Position numbers and translations under genes: made by a program. A stretch of DNA of 35,594 nucleotides from Acidimicrobiaceae bacterium (lineage in GTDB: Bacteria > Actinomycetota > Acidimicrobiia > Acidimicrobiales > Palsa-688). The notes below the pieces were generated by a model, which searched no databases, was not told where the DNA came from, and saw only the letters and a list, made by a program, of their open reading frames with translations. Below are positions 7,483 through 14,423 of this stretch, piece after piece (position 1 is the first letter of the stretch; each line of letters opens with the position of its first letter). The stretch is from NCBI GenBank assembly GCA_003166025.1, contig PMWT01000233.1, positions 3,992 to 39,585 of the forward strand. The letters run 5' to 3'.

Positions 7483-7917
7483 GAAGAGCAAGGACGCGGT
7501 AGCGGCGAGCCTCCCCTCGACGCTGGCCGTGCCGTGGCCCTTGCCCGCCATGGCGCCGAGCTGGTCGAGCTCTACCGCGATTTCCAGGGTGTCGCCGGGC
7601 ACGACCTGGCGGCGGAAGCGAGCCTTGTCGATGCCACCGAACAGGGGAAGGTACCCGGTGAAACGGGCGTCACTGAGCACGGCGATGCCACCCAGCTGGG
7701 CCATCGCCTCCACCATCAGCACTCCGGGGAGCGTGGGGCGGCCCGGAAAGTGGCCCTGGAAGAAGGCCTCTTCACCGGTGAGGCGCCAGACGCCGCGGGC
7801 CGAGCGGCCCGGCTCTAGCGCGGTCAACTCGTCCACGAAAAGGAACGGGGGCCGGTGGGGCAGCACGCTGGCGGGCTGGGGCAGCCCGGGGGCGTTGTCA
7901 CCCGCGGCCGGCGTCAA
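7465..7917 (-). CDS. fabZ: FabZ-like 3-hydroxyacyl-ACP dehydratase
   Basis: 150 residues with a single hot-dog fold. Residues LPHRPPFLFVDE (19-30) and GHFPGRPTLPGVLMVEAMAQ (55-74) carry the FabZ catalytic His56 and Glu70. It dehydrates (3R)-hydroxyacyl-ACP to trans-2-enoyl-ACP in fatty acid elongation in the cytoplasm. It is the last gene of the fabI-fabG-fabZ operon, so three of the four elongation-cycle activities lie together. The start is a rare TTG at 7917 overlapping the fabG stop (TTGA), which implies translational coupling; no better start lies between it and the conserved region. FabA-type isomerase activity is less likely. Confidence 0.9.
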   Translation of the reverse strand: MTPAAGDNAPGLPQPASVLPHRPPFLFVDELTALEPGRSARGVWRLTGEEAFFQGHFPGRPTLPGVLMVEAMAQLGGIAVLSDARFTGYLPLFGGIDKARFRRQVVPGDTLEIAVELDQLGAMAGKGHGTASVEGRLAATASLLFVMVRP

Positions 7918-8672
7918 TGCCCCATCCCCAGCCCGCCGTCGACGGGCAGGACGGCGCCGGTGATGTAGCCGGCCTCGTCAGAGGCCAGCCAGCGCACGAG
8001 GGCGGCCACATCCTCGGGGTGGCCGAAACGCTTGAGCGGCACCTGGCCCAATACCTCGCCGCGCCTGGTCTCGGTCAGCCCCGCCGTCATGTCGGTCTCG
8101 ATGAAGCCCGGCGCGACCACGTTGACGGTGATGTTGCGCCCGCCGATCTCCCTGGCCAGGCTGCGGCCGAAACCCACCAGCCCCGCTTTTGACGCGGCGT
8201 AGTTGACCTGTCCGGCGGCGCCCGAAAAGGCCACGACCGACGAGATCAGGATGACCCGGCCCTTCCGGGCCCGCAGCATCCGGGGCAGGGCGCGGCGCAC
8301 CACGCGGAAGGTGCCCACGAGGTTGGTGTCGAGCACCTTCCCGAACGATGCTTCGTCCATCTGCAGCAACAGCTTGTCGTCGTTGACCCCGGCGTTGGCC
8401 ACCAGGACTTCGATCGTGCCCAGGCCGGCTTCTACGGCCCCGACCGCACGGTCGACCGAGGCGGTGTCGGTCACGTCGCAGGCCACGGTGAAGAGGTCGT
8501 CGACCGGGCCGGAACGGGTCGTGACCGCCACCTTGTCGCCGGCGGCGGCGAAAGCTCCGGCGATAGCCCGACCGATGCCGCGATTGCCCCCCGTGACCAG
8601 GACGACCCGACCACCACACCCGGCCTCCGCCAGGCTCTCCGTGGCCGGCGCTCCTCCCACCTCGCCTGTCAC
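7914..8672 (-). CDS. fabG: FabG-like 3-oxoacyl-ACP reductase (SDR)
   Basis: 252 residues with a classical short-chain dehydrogenase fold. Visible are the cofactor loop TGGNRGIG (27-34), NAG (93-95), Asn117, and the Ser145/Tyr158/Lys162 triad in SSVVAFSG...NYAASK. GFIETDMT and DGGLGMGH near the C-terminus are FabG-typical. It reduces 3-oxoacyl-ACP with NADPH. About 20 residues precede the usual FabG start, so an internal start is possible, but the GTG at 8672 directly abuts the fabI TAG stop and has GGGG 6 nt upstream. It sits between fabI and fabZ; fabG next to inhA recalls the mycobacterial mabA-inhA pair, in opposite order. Confidence 0.92.
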   Translation of the reverse strand: MTGEVGGAPATESLAEAGCGGRVVLVTGGNRGIGRAIAGAFAAAGDKVAVTTRSGPVDDLFTVACDVTDTASVDRAVGAVEAGLGTIEVLVANAGVNDDKLLLQMDEASFGKVLDTNLVGTFRVVRRALPRMLRARKGRVILISSVVAFSGAAGQVNYAASKAGLVGFGRSLAREIGGRNITVNVVAPGFIETDMTAGLTETRRGEVLGQVPLKRFGHPEDVAALVRWLASDEAGYITGAVLPVDGGLGMGH

Positions 8673-9446
8673 CTAGATCCCCACGGCGTGGAACCCGCCG
8701 TCGACGTGCACGATCTCGCCGGTCGTCGCCGGGAACCAGTCGGAGAGAAGGGCTACGCAGGCCTTGGACACAGCGCTCGAGTCGTTGATGTCCCAGCCGA
8801 GCGGGGCGCGGTCGCCCCAGACGTCGTCCAATTGCGATATCCCGGGTATGGCCCGGGCGGCGACGGTGCGGATAGGGCCAGCGGCCACAAGGTTGACGCG
8901 GACCTGGTGCTGGCCGAGGTCCCGCGCCAGGTACCGGGCCGTGGACTCGAGAGCCGCCTTGGCTACGCCCATCCAGTCGTAGCCCGGCCAGGCCACGGCG
9001 GCATCGAAGTCGAGCGCCACGACCGAACCGCCGCCGGCCGCCTGCAGGAGAGGTAACAGCCCCACGGAAAGGGATTGGAGAGAGTACGCGGAGATTTCCA
9101 GGGCGACGCGGACGTCTTCCCAGGGAGCCGAGAGGAACCCGCCGCCCAGGCAGGACTGCGGGGCGAAGCCGATGGAGTGCAGCAAGCCGTCCAGTGCCCC
9201 CCAGCGCTGCTCCAGGTCGGCGACGACCGCGGTGATGTCGCCGGGGACGGTGACGTCCAGTTCGAGCACGTCAGGTGGTACTGGTAGGTGCTTGGCCACC
9301 CGTTTGGTGAGCGAAAGGCCACGGCCGAAGTTGGTGAGCACGATCTCGGCACCCTCGCGTTGCGCGAGGTCTGCCACTCCGTAGGCAATCGAGTCGTCGG
9401 TTAGGACACCTGTGACAAGGATCCGTTTGCCTTGTAGAAGTGACAT
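8673..9446 (-). CDS. fabI: FabI/InhA-type enoyl-ACP reductase
   Basis: 257 residues. The sequence resembles mycobacterial InhA more than E. coli FabI: GKRILVTGVLTDDSIA at the start, LHSIGFAPQ, EISAYS, the active-site stretch YDWMGVAK with Tyr156 and Lys163, VNLVAAGPIRT, APLGW and a closing ATTGEIVHVDGG. It reduces trans-2-enoyl-ACP with NADH, the last step of the elongation cycle. The ATG at 9446 has no Shine-Dalgarno sequence (CCCTCC precedes it), but TAACGT ends 8 nt upstream, so the transcript is probably leaderless. It is the first gene of fabI-fabG-fabZ and is divergent from acpP. Confidence 0.93.
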   Translation of the reverse strand: MSLLQGKRILVTGVLTDDSIAYGVADLAQREGAEIVLTNFGRGLSLTKRVAKHLPVPPDVLELDVTVPGDITAVVADLEQRWGALDGLLHSIGFAPQSCLGGGFLSAPWEDVRVALEISAYSLQSLSVGLLPLLQAAGGGSVVALDFDAAVAWPGYDWMGVAKAALESTARYLARDLGQHQVRVNLVAAGPIRTVAARAIPGISQLDDVWGDRAPLGWDINDSSAVSKACVALLSDWFPATTGEIVHVDGGFHAVGI

Positions 9447-9454
9447 GGAGGGAA

Positions 9455-9460
9455 ACGTTA
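9455..9460 (-). promoter_or_regulatory. -10 box for leaderless fabI
   Basis: TAACGT on the minus strand fits TANNNT and ends 8 nt before the fabI ATG, so transcription would start at or next to the start codon. No clear -35 box is visible. Confidence 0.5.
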
Positions 9461-9531
9461 CTGGCCGCCCCCAGATGGTGCCGTGTGCAGGCGCTGAGGG
9501 CGAAGATCCCCCGTCCGGGCGACCGCTCGGC

Positions 9532-9537
9532 TAGCCT
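9532..9537 (+). promoter_or_regulatory. -10 box for leaderless acpP
   Basis: TAGCCT fits TANNNT and ends 8 nt before the acpP ATG at 9546. It lies in the 99-bp fabI-acpP divergent gap, with the fabI -10 box about 70 bp away on the other strand. Confidence 0.45.
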
Positions 9538-9545
9538 CTGTCCCG

Positions 9546-9806
9546 ATGGAAGGCAAAGACATGGGGCGTGACGACGCTTTCACCATCTTTCAGGGCTGCG
9601 TGGCCGAGGTCTTGGACATAGACCCGGCACAAGTGACGCCCGAGGCGCGCTGGGCTGAGGATCTGGACGCCGACAGCCTGGCGGTGGTGGAGATCACTCT
9701 GGCGCTCAACGATGCGTTCTCTATTCGCCTGCCGGACGTGGACCCCAGCAAGTTGAGCACGGTCGGCCAGGCGTTCGACATAGTTGCGGAGCTCGTCGGG
9801 ATCTGA
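9546..9806 (+). CDS. acpP: Acyl carrier protein
   Basis: 86 residues, acidic, with a four-helix ACP pattern. The phosphopantetheine site is Ser44 in DLDADSLAVVEI. It carries the growing acyl chain for the fab enzymes encoded divergently next door. The ATG at 9546 fits a leaderless transcript (TAGCCT 8 nt upstream). A second ATG at 9561 (81 residues) has GGAAGG 7 nt upstream and is a real alternative. The WAEDLDADSL context is slightly unusual for a primary fatty acid ACP (usually DLGADSLDTVEL), so a specialised carrier cannot be excluded, but location supports fatty acid synthesis. Confidence 0.92.
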   Translation: MEGKDMGRDDAFTIFQGCVAEVLDIDPAQVTPEARWAEDLDADSLAVVEITLALNDAFSIRLPDVDPSKLSTVGQAFDIVAELVGI

Positions 9807-9867
9807 CCCTTCGCAGGGCCCATCCGAGCGACGCCGCGCCCGGCCGCGCCGGCACTGGCGTCGCGTG

Positions 9868-10356
9868 TCAGTGGCGGCCGTCCCGGTAGCGGTCCTGGGC
9901 CTCCTCGATGGTCTTCTCCGCCACCTCCCGCGACCGCCAGCCTCCTGGCGTGGTGCCCTTCCCGGGTTCTATCGCCTTGTAGATGGCGAAGAAGTGAGCG
10001 ATCTCATCTAGCTCGTGGGGCGGGAGGTCTTCGAGATCCTGGACGGCCGCCTGGCGGGGGTCGCTGGCCGTCACGCACAGTACCTTGGCGTCATCCCCGT
10101 TCTCGTCCCGCGTCAAGAACACCCCGATCGGCCGGGCACGGACGTGGCAACCCGGGAACGTCGGCTCCTCCAGGAGCACCATGGCGTCCAGGGGGTCGCC
10201 GTCCCCGCCCAGCGTGCCCGTGATGTAGCCGTAGTCTTCGGGGTAGCGGGTGGCCGTGAACAACATCCGGTCCAGCCAAATGTGGCCGGTCTCGTGGTCC
10301 GCCTCGTACTTGTTGCGAGTGCCCTTGGGGATCTCGACGACCACCTCAATGTCCAT
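9868..10356 (-). CDS. ppa: Inorganic pyrophosphatase (family I)
   Basis: 162 residues. Family I signatures are plain: VEIPKGTRNKYE near the start, YPEDYGYITGTLGGDGDPLDAMV (38-60) with the metal-binding Asp cluster, and AIYKAIEPGK later. It hydrolyses pyrophosphate to phosphate in the cytoplasm and pulls biosynthetic reactions forward. The ATG at 10356 matches the conserved MDIEVVVEIPKG beginning. TACCAT ends 6 nt upstream and there is no ribosome binding site, suggesting a leaderless transcript. An ATG at 10386 would add ten unconserved residues and overlap the divergent kinase. Convergent with acpP across a 61-bp gap containing nothing recognised. Confidence 0.95.
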   Translation of the reverse strand: MDIEVVVEIPKGTRNKYEADHETGHIWLDRMLFTATRYPEDYGYITGTLGGDGDPLDAMVLLEEPTFPGCHVRARPIGVFLTRDENGDDAKVLCVTASDPRQAAVQDLEDLPPHELDEIAHFFAIYKAIEPGKGTTPGGWRSREVAEKTIEEAQDRYRDGRH

Positions 10357-10362
10357 CGCATC

Positions 10363-10372
10363 ATGGTAGACC
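10363..10372. promoter_or_regulatory. Opposed overlapping -10 boxes between ppa and the kinase gene
   Basis: The ppa start (10356, minus) and kinase start (10380, plus) are 23 bp apart. TACCAT on the minus strand (10368-10363) lies 6 nt before the ppa ATG. TAGACC on the plus strand (10367-10372) lies 7 nt before the GTG; it lacks the final T of TANNNT. The two boxes overlap by 2 bp, so this looks like a compact bidirectional promoter core. Confidence 0.45.
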
Positions 10373-10379
10373 TGGTCGG

Positions 10380-11342
10380 GTGCCATTCAGACCAGGCTCG
10401 GGGGACCATGGGGCGGCTGTAATAGTGGTGGGGAGCCTCAACTACGACCACGTCGTAACGGTTGACCAACTTCCCGGACGGGGCCAGACCGTCAGCGGTC
10501 ACGGTTACATTTCGGTGCCGGGGGGCAAGGGCCTGAACCAGGCCGTCACCGCCTCACGCTTGGGCGCCCGGGTGTCGATGATCGGCTGCCTCGGCGACGA
10601 CACCGCCGGCTCGTCGCTGCGCGACGTGCTTACCAGGGAGGGGGTCGGAGCCCGCACCGTCCGCACGGTCGCCGGCCTACCTAGCGGCACCGCGCTGATA
10701 ACGGTCGAGAAAGGTGGCGGTAACACGATCGTGGTGGCGGCCGGGGCAAACGGGGACCTCGGGCCCCAGGACGTCGAAGCCGCCCGGGGCCTTATCGGTC
10801 CTTCTTCGGTGGTGCTGGCTCAACTGGAGGTGCCGTTGACGGCCGTGGAGGCGGTGTTGCGCCTAGCCCGCGCCCTCGGCGCCGTTACCGTCCTCAACCC
10901 CTCGCCCGTGACTGGGCCGCTCCCCAGGCCCCTTGTCGCACTGGTCGACGTGCTGGTGCCCAACGAAACCGAAGCTCTGGCCATGACCGGCTGTCCGAGC
11001 CCGGCCGAGGCCGCGGAGCGCCTCCTGGCCGAGGGCTGTGCCGCCGTCGTGGTCACCCTCGGCGAGAACGGCGCCCTCGTGGCCGAGCCGGGGCGGGCCC
11101 AGGAGAGAGTACCCACGTACCCGGTGGACGTGGTGGACACGACGGCTGCGGGCGATGCCTTCTGCGGGGCGCTCGCCGCCTCCCTGGCCGCGGGTGGCGG
11201 TTTGATCGAGGCGGCCCGACGAGGGTGTGTGGCCGGTGCCGTGGCCACCACGGTGATGGGGGCCGTGCCGAGCCTGCCGACATCCGCACAGGTCGACCGG
11301 CTGCAGTTCCCGGGTTCCCGTCCCCCCCTGGTGGAAAAGTGA
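10380..11342 (+). CDS. rbsK: Ribokinase-like PfkB-family sugar kinase
   Basis: 320 residues. Ribokinase landmarks run in order: VVGSLNYDHV (16-25), PGGKGLNQA (47-55), GANGDL, LAQLEVPL, NPSP, VPNETEAL (193-200), VVVTLGENG and DTTAAGDAFCGAL (253-265) with catalytic Asp259 and the anion hole. It likely phosphorylates ribose or a similar sugar or nucleoside with ATP. The start is uncertain: GTG at 10380 is 7 nt from TAGACC and may be leaderless; GTG at 10425 would cut the first strand. The comF-like gene follows after 7 bp, so the two are likely cotranscribed. No ribose transporter is nearby, so the substrate is open. Confidence 0.85.
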   Translation: MPFRPGSGDHGAAVIVVGSLNYDHVVTVDQLPGRGQTVSGHGYISVPGGKGLNQAVTASRLGARVSMIGCLGDDTAGSSLRDVLTREGVGARTVRTVAGLPSGTALITVEKGGGNTIVVAAGANGDLGPQDVEAARGLIGPSSVVLAQLEVPLTAVEAVLRLARALGAVTVLNPSPVTGPLPRPLVALVDVLVPNETEALAMTGCPSPAEAAERLLAEGCAAVVVTLGENGALVAEPGRAQERVPTYPVDVVDTTAAGDAFCGALAASLAAGGGLIEAARRGCVAGAVATTVMGAVPSLPTSAQVDRLQFPGSRPPLVEK

Positions 11343-11349
11343 AAGCAAC

Positions 11350-12033
11350 ATGCCAGCACTCGAAGGGCCGGGCCCGGCCCCCACGCACCAGCGGTTATGT
11401 ACGTCATGTGGCCAGTCCCTCTGCCGTAATTCCCTCGGCCGTAATTCCCTTTGCCGTAATTCGTGGTGCGGTCGGCCTGGTCGCCCGGTCGAGGCTGTCT
11501 ACGCCGTGGGTAGCTATGAGGGGGCCCTGAGGAAGGCCATCGTCTCCTACAAGTACGGTGGGGACCGGCGGTGGGCCAAGACCTTCGGGAGGCTCCTGCA
11601 CGGCTTTCTGTGCCGTCACGCCACGTGGTTCGAGGAGTTCGCAGTGGTCTGCCCCGTCCCCGCCTTCCTCGGCCCGGGCGCCCACCGGTCCTGGGGCCAT
11701 GTGGAGCTGATGTGCGCCGAGCTCGCCCGGTCGGCGGCGGGCGAATGGCCGGTCCAGAGCCTCGTCGCCAAGGTCTGCGAGACCGAACCGATGAGCGCCA
11801 AGGGGCGGCCGCAGCGTCGCCAGATCGCCCGGCAACTGGCCACCGCGGCATTCGTGGTCCCTGACCCTCCCGACGTGGACGGGCGGCGGGTCCTGGTGGT
11901 CGACGACGTCTGCGCCTCGGGCGAGACCTTGCTCTCGACCGGCGAGGCGTTGAGGCGGGCCGGGGCGGCCGAGGTCAGCGCGCTCGTCCTGGCCCAGGCG
12001 CGCTGGCGTCCCGGTCTGCTCCGTCCGTGGTAA
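11350..12033 (+). CDS. ComF/GntX-like phosphoribosyltransferase-fold protein
   Basis: 227 residues. The N-terminus has cysteines 17, 20, 25, 35 and 40, resembling the ComF zinc finger but stretched by a three-copy repeat (RNSLG, RNSLC, RNSWC). Then YKYGGDRRWAKTFG and CPVPAF are ComF-typical, and VLVVDDVCASGETL (181-194) is the PRPP-binding loop. ComF proteins help DNA uptake in competent bacteria; in many others the role is unknown. The ATG at 11350 has only a weak ribosome site and lies 7 bp after the kinase stop. No other competence gene is in the window. The fold assignment is strong; the function is not settled. Confidence 0.85.
   Translation: MPALEGPGPAPTHQRLCTSCGQSLCRNSLGRNSLCRNSWCGRPGRPVEAVYAVGSYEGALRKAIVSYKYGGDRRWAKTFGRLLHGFLCRHATWFEEFAVVCPVPAFLGPGAHRSWGHVELMCAELARSAAGEWPVQSLVAKVCETEPMSAKGRPQRRQIARQLATAAFVVPDPPDVDGRRVLVVDDVCASGETLLSTGEALRRAGAAEVSALVLAQARWRPGLLRPW
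11423..11467 (+). repeat. Three-copy 15-bp tandem repeat in the ComF-like zinc finger
   Basis: GCCGTAATTCCCTCG (11423), GCCGTAATTCCCTTT (11438) and GCCGTAATTCGTGGT (11453) form an in-frame tandem repeat of five codons each. The repeat inserts asparagine/serine-rich pentapeptides between the cysteines of the proposed finger. It is locally AT-rich against the background. Confidence 0.85.
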
Positions 12034-12090
12034 GCAGCGCCTTTACCGGCGCGTACCTGACAACCGGCCAGATGGCCGTTGCGCACGCCC

Positions 12091-12096
12091 TAGTCT
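12091..12096 (+). promoter_or_regulatory. -10 box for leaderless bifunctional-nuclease-domain gene
   Basis: TAGTCT fits TANNNT and ends 6 nt before the GTG start at 12103. No ribosome binding site is present, so a leaderless start is likely even though the upstream comF-like gene ends only 69 bp earlier. Confidence 0.45.
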
Positions 12097-12102
12097 CAGA
12101 GC

Positions 12103-12573
12103 GTGCCCGAAGACGCCGTCCAGCTGCCAGAAAATCTCATCGAACTGGTGGTGTCCGAAGTACGGGCGGCGGTCCCCATGAGCCCGGGGCAGGAAGCGGG
12201 CCTGGCTGTCCTGGCTGAGCCGGACGAGCCCTTCCGGTGCCTCTACATCTACATCGGCCAAGCGGAGGCTCGCGCCATCCAGGCTGGCCAGCGCGGGTTG
12301 CAGCCGCCCCGCCCTTCCACGTGGGACCTGTTCCTCTCGGCAGTGGCGCGCCTGGACGGGAAGCTGGGCAAGGCGGTCATCAACGCTGTCGAGGAGTCGA
12401 GGCACTTCTACGCCTGCATCGAACTGGTGAAGCAGGACCATGTCGACCTCCTTTCCTGCCGGCCGTCCGACGCCATCGCTCTGGCTGTCCGCTCCCCGGG
12501 GTCCTCCATATATGCAACCGAGGAAGTGATGGCGACGGCGGGGCGCCTCCCTGACCTGCCAGCGCTTCCCTGA
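12103..12573 (+). CDS. Bifunctional nuclease (BFN/DUF151) domain protein
   Basis: 156 residues. The BFN-family pattern is clear: LAVLAEPDEPFRCLYIYIGQAEARAI early, a TWDLFLSAVARLDGKLGKAVIN middle, FYACIELV, and the closing RPSDAIALAVR motif. A plant BFN domain has nuclease activity; the single-domain bacterial forms, common in actinobacteria and Thermotoga, have no settled role. Start is GTG at 12103 with a TANNNT box 6 nt before it. The last codons and the TGA lie in a 19-bp tandem repeat that has remodelled the C-terminus (LPDLPALP). It stands alone between the comF-like gene and the membrane-protein operon. Confidence 0.88.
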   Translation: MPEDAVQLPENLIELVVSEVRAAVPMSPGQEAGLAVLAEPDEPFRCLYIYIGQAEARAIQAGQRGLQPPRPSTWDLFLSAVARLDGKLGKAVINAVEESRHFYACIELVKQDHVDLLSCRPSDAIALAVRSPGSSIYATEEVMATAGRLPDLPALP

Positions 12574-12607
12574 CCTGCCAGCGCTTTCCTGACCTGCTCG
12601 TCGCCTT
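12551..12607 (+). repeat. 19-bp tandem repeat across a stop codon
   Basis: CTGACCTGCCAGCGCTTCC at 12551, CTGACCTGCCAGCGCTTTC at 12570 and a decayed third copy at 12589 (CTGACCTGCTCG...). The second copy supplies the TGA stop at 12571-12573, because a 19-bp period shifts frame between copies. Slipped-strand duplication is the simplest origin. Confidence 0.85.
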
Positions 12608-12685
12608 CCGGTCTTTCCGCGGGTGGCGCGAGCCTGTCGTTCACCGGTTCGCAGGCATTCCGCTGACGCGGTAATAGTTGTGGAA

Positions 12686-13759
12686 ATGGCCGATCCTGAC
12701 GCGAGCGGATCTCTGCCGCCGGTGTGGCCAAGCGCTCCACCCCCCGGTTGGCCGGCGCCCCAGGGCTGGTCTCCGCCTGCGGGCCCGCCGTCGGCCCCGC
12801 CTGGTTGGCCGCAGCCCTCGACCGGTGGTTGGTCCAACTCGCCCCCCCGGTCGCAGCCCGTGCCCGGGGCGCCGTCAGCTTCCCCACCACCCTGGGCCGG
12901 TCCCGAGGACGGCCTTCCGAGGGCGCCGGGGCTAAAGGGGGGCAACGCCCGCACCGGTCCGTTGCCCCTCCACCCCATGAGCTTCGGGGATCTCATCGAC
13001 GGAGTTTTCAGGCTCTTGCGAGCGAACGCCCGAGCCCTGGCCCCGCTGCTGCTGGTCCTAGCCGTTCCTTTCGAGGCGCTGAGCGCCTACGCCACCCGCA
13101 ACTCCGCCGGGCTGAGCCAGGTGCTGTCCAACTTGGCCGACCTACAAAACCGACAATTTTCGCTGTCGACGACCGACCTCGTGCTATCTGTGGTCGCCGA
13201 GCTCGGGATCTTCCTCATGACCCCGGTTGTGGCCGGCGTCGTCTGCCGTACTGTGGCGATCTCCTACATCGGTGAACAGCCCGGCTCTCGGCAGGTGTCC
13301 AGGTTGGGGGCGCGGTTACTGCTGGCTCTGGTCGTGGCCAGCGTGATGGTCCACGCCCTCGAGTTGGTGGCGTCGGTGCTGTGCCTACTACCCGGCCTGG
13401 TCGTGATGGCGCTGTTCGTCCTGACCGCTCCAGCCATCGTCCTCGAAGGCCTCGGGCCGGTGGCCGGGATGCGCCGGAGCTGGAGGCTCGTGAAGAGGCG
13501 TTTCTGGCCGGTCCTGGGCACCGCCCTGCTCGGGGGCCTGATGGCGAGCCTGGCGGTCAGCCTCGTGGGTTTGCTACCTGACTCCCTGGCCGCCCTGGCC
13601 TCCCCCCATGTGCGTGCGGTCTTGGACGCTGTGGTGGGGACTTTCACCGAGGCCTTCGAGTGGGCCCTTGTCACCATGCTGGCGACGCTTTTGTACTTCG
13701 ACCAACGCATCCGCCAAGAGGGTCTCGACTTGGAGGTCATGGCTGCGCGCGCCCGTTGA
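12686..13759 (+). CDS. Multi-pass membrane protein with proline-rich N-terminus (glycerophosphodiesterase-type membrane domain)
   Basis: 357 residues. Residues 1 to about 90 are cytoplasmic and very rich in Pro, Gly, Ser and Trp (PPPGWPAP, PPGWPQP repeats). From GPLPLHPMSFGDLIDGVFRLLRANARAL onward there are about six hydrophobic helices. SWRLVKRRFWPVLG and the ending LLYFDQRIRQEGLDLE are typical of the membrane domain first described in glycerophosphoryl diester phosphodiesterases; no catalytic diesterase domain is attached. The ATG at 12686 is preferred (a GTG at 12623 would add unconserved residues). It heads the DUF4129-DUF4350-MoxR-DUF58 run, 7 bp upstream of the next gene, so it probably belongs to that system. 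Function unknown. Confidence 0.8.
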   Translation: MADPDASGSLPPVWPSAPPPGWPAPQGWSPPAGPPSAPPGWPQPSTGGWSNSPPRSQPVPGAPSASPPPWAGPEDGLPRAPGLKGGNARTGPLPLHPMSFGDLIDGVFRLLRANARALAPLLLVLAVPFEALSAYATRNSAGLSQVLSNLADLQNRQFSLSTTDLVLSVVAELGIFLMTPVVAGVVCRTVAISYIGEQPGSRQVSRLGARLLLALVVASVMVHALELVASVLCLLPGLVVMALFVLTAPAIVLEGLGPVAGMRRSWRLVKRRFWPVLGTALLGGLMASLAVSLVGLLPDSLAALASPHVRAVLDAVVGTFTEAFEWALVTMLATLLYFDQRIRQEGLDLEVMAARAR

Positions 13760-13766
13760 CCGGGCT

Positions 13767-14423
13767 GTGCTGGCGGGAGCGGTGGCCCGATGGCCGTTCC
13801 CCGTCCCTGTCCGCCGCTCGGCGTCCCTGCGGGCAACGGTCTCGTCCATCCTGGCCGAGCGCCAGTTCCATCCGGGCCCCGGCTTGTTGCAGAGACTTGT
13901 CAACTGGCTCCACGCCCATCTTCACCTTCCTTCAATCCAACTACCCGGCTTCTCCGTCGGCGCGTGGCAGAGCTACGTGGTCTTGGTGGCGCTGTTGGCA
14001 GGTGTCGTCACGGCGCTCGTGCTCGCTACCCGGCGTGGGCTTTTCCGGCGCTTGCAGCACCCGGTCGCCTCGGCCGGAGTGGTCATCACTGACGAGACCT
14101 CCGCTCTCAGCCCGGCAGCCTGGCGCCAGCGAGCGACGAGCCTGGCGGCTGAGGGCCGCTTCCAGGAGGCGCTTCGGTGCCGCTACTGCGCCCTGGTCGG
14201 CGAACTGGCCCAGAGGGGCCTTGTCGACGAGGTGCCCGGCCGGACGAGCGGGGAGTACGAGCGGCTGGTCGGGGCGGTTGTGCCTGGTGCAGCGCAACAG
14301 TTCGCCTGGGTGACAGCGCTCTTCGAGAGCTGCTGGTACGGCCAGGAACCGTCGGATGCCGACGAGCAGGTGCTCTTCGACGAGGCTGCTGCAGTGGTTC
14401 TGCGCGAGGTGGGCCCACCGTGA
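13767..14423 (+). CDS. DUF4129 membrane protein
   Basis: About 218 residues from GTG at 13767; no start codon lies in this frame just upstream, and the ribosome site is weak, so the start is tentative. The N-terminus has VSSILAERQFHPGPGLLQRLVNWL, then one membrane helix (69-87) and a cytoplasmic domain with AEGRFQEALRCRYCALVGELAQRGLVDEVPGRTSGEY, the DUF4129 signature. Such proteins are encoded next to MoxR ATPases and, in some lineages, fused to transglutaminase domains. It probably acts at the membrane with the MoxR and DUF58 products, but its activity is unknown. The stop overlaps the next GTG by 4 nt. Confidence 0.8.
   Translation: MLAGAVARWPFPVPVRRSASLRATVSSILAERQFHPGPGLLQRLVNWLHAHLHLPSIQLPGFSVGAWQSYVVLVALLAGVVTALVLATRRGLFRRLQHPVASAGVVITDETSALSPAAWRQRATSLAAEGRFQEALRCRYCALVGELAQRGLVDEVPGRTSGEYERLVGAVVPGAAQQFAWVTALFESCWYGQEPSDADEQVLFDEAAAVVLREVGPP

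Noticed and set aside
11423-11467. CRISPR-like array
   Set aside because: The 15-bp units are directly adjacent without spacers and are in frame with a coding sequence.
12043-12996. Antisense open frame across the BFN gene and the membrane protein start
   Set aside because: Low-complexity Gly/Pro/Arg composition typical of GC-rich shadow frames, no domain, and it covers two supported genes.
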